Source of the DNA: Ilumatobacteraceae bacterium
GTDB lineage: Bacteria > Actinomycetota > Acidimicrobiia > Acidimicrobiales > Ilumatobacteraceae
Reading direction: 5' to 3'
NCBI GenBank assembly: GCA_030727685.1
Contig: JANRBC010000033.1
Span: 1-7,799 of the forward strand
DNA: 7,799 nt
Shown here: positions 5,993 through 7,799 of the stretch, piece after piece
Position numbering within the stretch: position 1 is the stretch's first letter
Layout: each line of letters opens with the position of its first letter
The notes under the pieces: generated by a model
What the model was told of the DNA's origin: nothing
The model's database searches: none
Seen by the model: only the letters and a program-made list of their open reading frames with translations
Position numbers and translations under genes: made by a program

Positions 5993-7728
5993 ATCTGCTC
6001 CGGTGCTTCGATACCCAACACGCCAAGACCCGTCTGCATAACTCGTGCCGTCAAGTCACAAAGCATCAATCGACTGGTGCGCTCTGTTTCGGTTTCTGCT
6101 TTCAGCACAGGGCACTGCTCATAGAACGACGAGAAACTCGTCGCCAATTCGTATAGATAAGTGCACAAACGATGCGGGCTGTATTTGTCAATTGTGTCCC
6201 AAAGCGCCGAATCAAATTGCAACACACGCATCGCCAACTCGCGTTCAGCAGTATGGCTAATCACTGGCTCAAAACTTCGCACACTTGCTCGCTCGACATT
6301 GGCGCGACGAAAAATACTGCAAATTCGTGCGTGCGCATACTGCAAATACGGCGCAGTATTGCCGTCAAACGACAACATCCGATCCCAATCAAATGTGTAA
6401 TCCTTAATTCGGTCAGTCGACAAGTCGGCATATTTCACGGCGCCAATGCCCACCGTGCGGGCAATCTTCGCCTTCTCCACATCAGAGAGTTCTGGGTTCT
6501 TCTCAGCAACTGCAGCCGCCGCGCGCTCAACTGACTCGGTCAACAATGCGTCAAGTTTCACCGTCTCGCCGCTTCTCGTCTTCAACATTTTTTTATCGGC
6601 ACCTAGAACATTGCCAAACGAAACATGCACCATCTCTCGCGACGAATTCAACCAGCCCGCCTGCTTCGATACGGCGGCGACCATTTGCAAATGTTGTGCT
6701 TGTGGTGCACCAACCACATACAACAACAAATCTGCGTCCAGTCTCTCAACGCGATCAATCACGCACGCCAAATCGCTCGTCGCATAGTTGTATCCACCGT
6801 CAGTCTTACGGATAATTAGCGGCAACGGTTGATTCTCGCGATTAACGAAACCTTCGGCAAACACAACCTCGGCCCCATCACTTGTCGTCAGCATTTTCAA
6901 TTTGCCAAGCCGTTCGACAACTTGAGGCAACAAATTGTTGTACGCGCTTTCGCCCATGATGTCGGTGTCTTCCAGCAACACACCGAGCGTGCGATAAATC
7001 ATCTGAAAATATCTCGTGCTCTCGGCAACGAGAAGTTTCCAAAGTCGCAGTGTCTCTGCATCGCCACCCTGCAACAGCACAACTCGCGCCCTCGCCCGTG
7101 CTTGAAACTGTTCTGATTCGTCAAACTTCTTTCGCGCACTGCGATAAAACGAATCGAGGTCACCAACAGAAAGTTCGTTGGCGGCATGTGTCTCGCCCAA
7201 ATCGACTAAATGCTCAATCAACATGCCAAACGGTGTTCCCCAATCGCCGACATGGTTTTCGCGCACAACCGTATTGCCGACGAACATCAACATTCGCACG
7301 AGCGCGTCGCCGATCACCGTCGATCGCAAATGTCCAACATGCATCTCTTTGGCCACGTTCGGCGCCGAATAATCAATCACAATTTTGCGCGGCTTGGTCG
7401 CATTGCGCACACCGAGTTTTTCACTCGCGCTCGACGACATCAGTTCGCGTGCTAAAAACTCATTTTGAAAAGTTAAGTTGATGAACCCAGGCCCGGCCAC
7501 TTGGGCGTCACTGCAAATATCTTTGAGATCGGCAACTTCAAGCACTTTTGTCGCCACATCACGCGGTGTCAACCCCATCGCTTTGGCAAGCGCGATCGAA
7601 CCATTTACCTGGGCATCGGCCCGATCGCTCGCTCGCACAGCGGTGTCAATGCCGTCTGCCTTGGCTCCCGCAACTTTGGCAAATGCAGCCGCAATGCGCT
7701 GCTCAACATAAACGATCGGATCTGCCAC
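5989..7728 (-). CDS. argS: Arginyl-tRNA synthetase, class I, E. coli-like type
   Basis: Charges tRNA-Arg with arginine using ATP, in the cytoplasm. Seen in order (numbered from the GTG at 7728, 579 residues): an N-terminal additional domain with SDRADAQVNG (34-43) and VAGPGFINL (77-85); SAPNVAKEMHVGHLRST (121-137), holding the class I HIGH motif as HVGH (130-133); NHVGDWGTPFGMLI (158-171); YATSDLAC (315-322); KKMLKTR (379-385) at the KMSKS position, like the degenerate form in E. coli; and a DALR anticodon-binding domain (about 461-579) beginning YLQYAHARI and ending GIEAPEQM. The similarity is to the E. coli type (577 residues), not to the ANPTGPIHIG type of M. tuberculosis. The frame also opens at TTG codons 7758 and 7755, which would give 589 or 588 residues. 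I prefer GTG 7728 on family length, although no start has a well-spaced Shine-Dalgarno sequence. It heads the argS-lysA-hom-thrC operon. Confidence 0.96.
   Translation of the reverse strand: MADPIVYVEQRIAAAFAKVAGAKADGIDTAVRASDRADAQVNGSIALAKAMGLTPRDVATKVLEVADLKDICSDAQVAGPGFINLTFQNEFLARELMSSSASEKLGVRNATKPRKIVIDYSAPNVAKEMHVGHLRSTVIGDALVRMLMFVGNTVVRENHVGDWGTPFGMLIEHLVDLGETHAANELSVGDLDSFYRSARKKFDESEQFQARARARVVLLQGGDAETLRLWKLLVAESTRYFQMIYRTLGVLLEDTDIMGESAYNNLLPQVVERLGKLKMLTTSDGAEVVFAEGFVNRENQPLPLIIRKTDGGYNYATSDLACVIDRVERLDADLLLYVVGAPQAQHLQMVAAVSKQAGWLNSSREMVHVSFGNVLGADKKMLKTRSGETVKLDALLTESVERAAAAVAEKNPELSDVEKAKIARTVGIGAVKYADLSTDRIKDYTFDWDRMLSFDGNTAPYLQYAHARICSIFRRANVERASVRSFEPVISHTAERELAMRVLQFDSALWDTIDKYSPHRLCTYLYELATSFSSFYEQCPVLKAETETERTSRLMLCDLTARVMQTGLGVLGIEAPEQM
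5997..6000 (-). promoter_or_regulatory. Ribosome binding site of lysA inside argS
   Basis: GGAG followed by CAGAT and the lysA GTG lies within the last codons of argS. With the 4-base GTGA stop/start overlap it supports GTG 5992 as the lysA start and coupling of its translation to argS. Confidence 0.6.
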
Positions 7729-7762
7729 CCTTTCATTGTTGCCGAGATTGCCCAACAAAACG

Positions 7763-7782
7763 CGCCGTATTTGGCGACACTA
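7763..7782 (-). promoter_or_regulatory. Possible -10 element and short inverted repeat upstream of argS
   Basis: On the minus strand TAGTGT (7777-7782) fits the loose actinobacterial -10 pattern TAnnnT. It is followed directly by CGCCAAATACGGCG (7763-7776), a short inverted repeat with 4-base arms. Any -35 box would fall beyond the right edge, so the promoter cannot be tested here. The rest of 7729-7799 shows no gene or tRNA. Confidence 0.2.
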
Positions 7783-7799
7783 TTTCTTACGCCGAATTA

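Noticed and set aside
7726..7758. TTG 7758 or TTG 7755 as the argS start.
   Set aside because: They add a 9-10 residue extension lacking in E. coli ArgRS and have no ribosome binding site. It stays possible, since the GAAAGG before GTG 7728 touches the start codon and is badly spaced.

Overview
The window is an ordinary, densely coded chromosomal segment with five complete genes, all on the minus strand. In transcription order they are argS, lysA, hom, thrC and rho. The same order is known from Actinobacteria: Mycobacterium tuberculosis has argS-lysA-thrA(hom)-thrC-thrB-rho. The long, basic, Arg/Asn/Gly-rich insert in Rho is a second actinobacterial trait. G+C is about one half by eye, low for that phylum. 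A lower-GC aquatic actinobacterium, perhaps of the Acidimicrobiia, would fit, but that placement is a guess.

Layout, from the right end leftwards. Bases 7729-7799 are a short upstream region, cut by the window edge, that may hold part of the argS promoter. argS (arginyl-tRNA synthetase) overlaps lysA (diaminopimelate decarboxylase) by 4 bases. lysA is followed after 2 bases by hom (homoserine dehydrogenase with an ACT domain), and hom after 2 bases by thrC (threonine synthase). These four genes look like one translationally coupled operon. A 177-base gap (1810-1986) follows. It holds a plausible promoter for rho, a perfect 16-base palindrome near its predicted start point, a second hairpin, and a good ribosome binding site. 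rho then runs almost to the left edge; the last 12 bases are non-coding as far as visible.

lysA, hom and thrC serve the aspartate-family amino acids: lysA makes lysine from meso-diaminopimelate, hom opens the branch to threonine and methionine, and thrC closes the threonine branch. Homoserine kinase (thrB), which sits between thrC and rho in mycobacteria, is absent here. argS charges tRNA with arginine. rho is the transcription termination helicase and seems to have its own promoter.

I found no undescribed system, mobile element, CRISPR array, tRNA or rRNA. The points most worth a second look are in rho: a Gly in place of the Ser that contacts bicyclomycin in E. coli Rho, a strikingly regular Asn-Asp-Arg repeat in the N-terminal insert, and a structured leader that could support autoregulation. 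Next come the missing thrB and the E. coli-like type of ArgRS.
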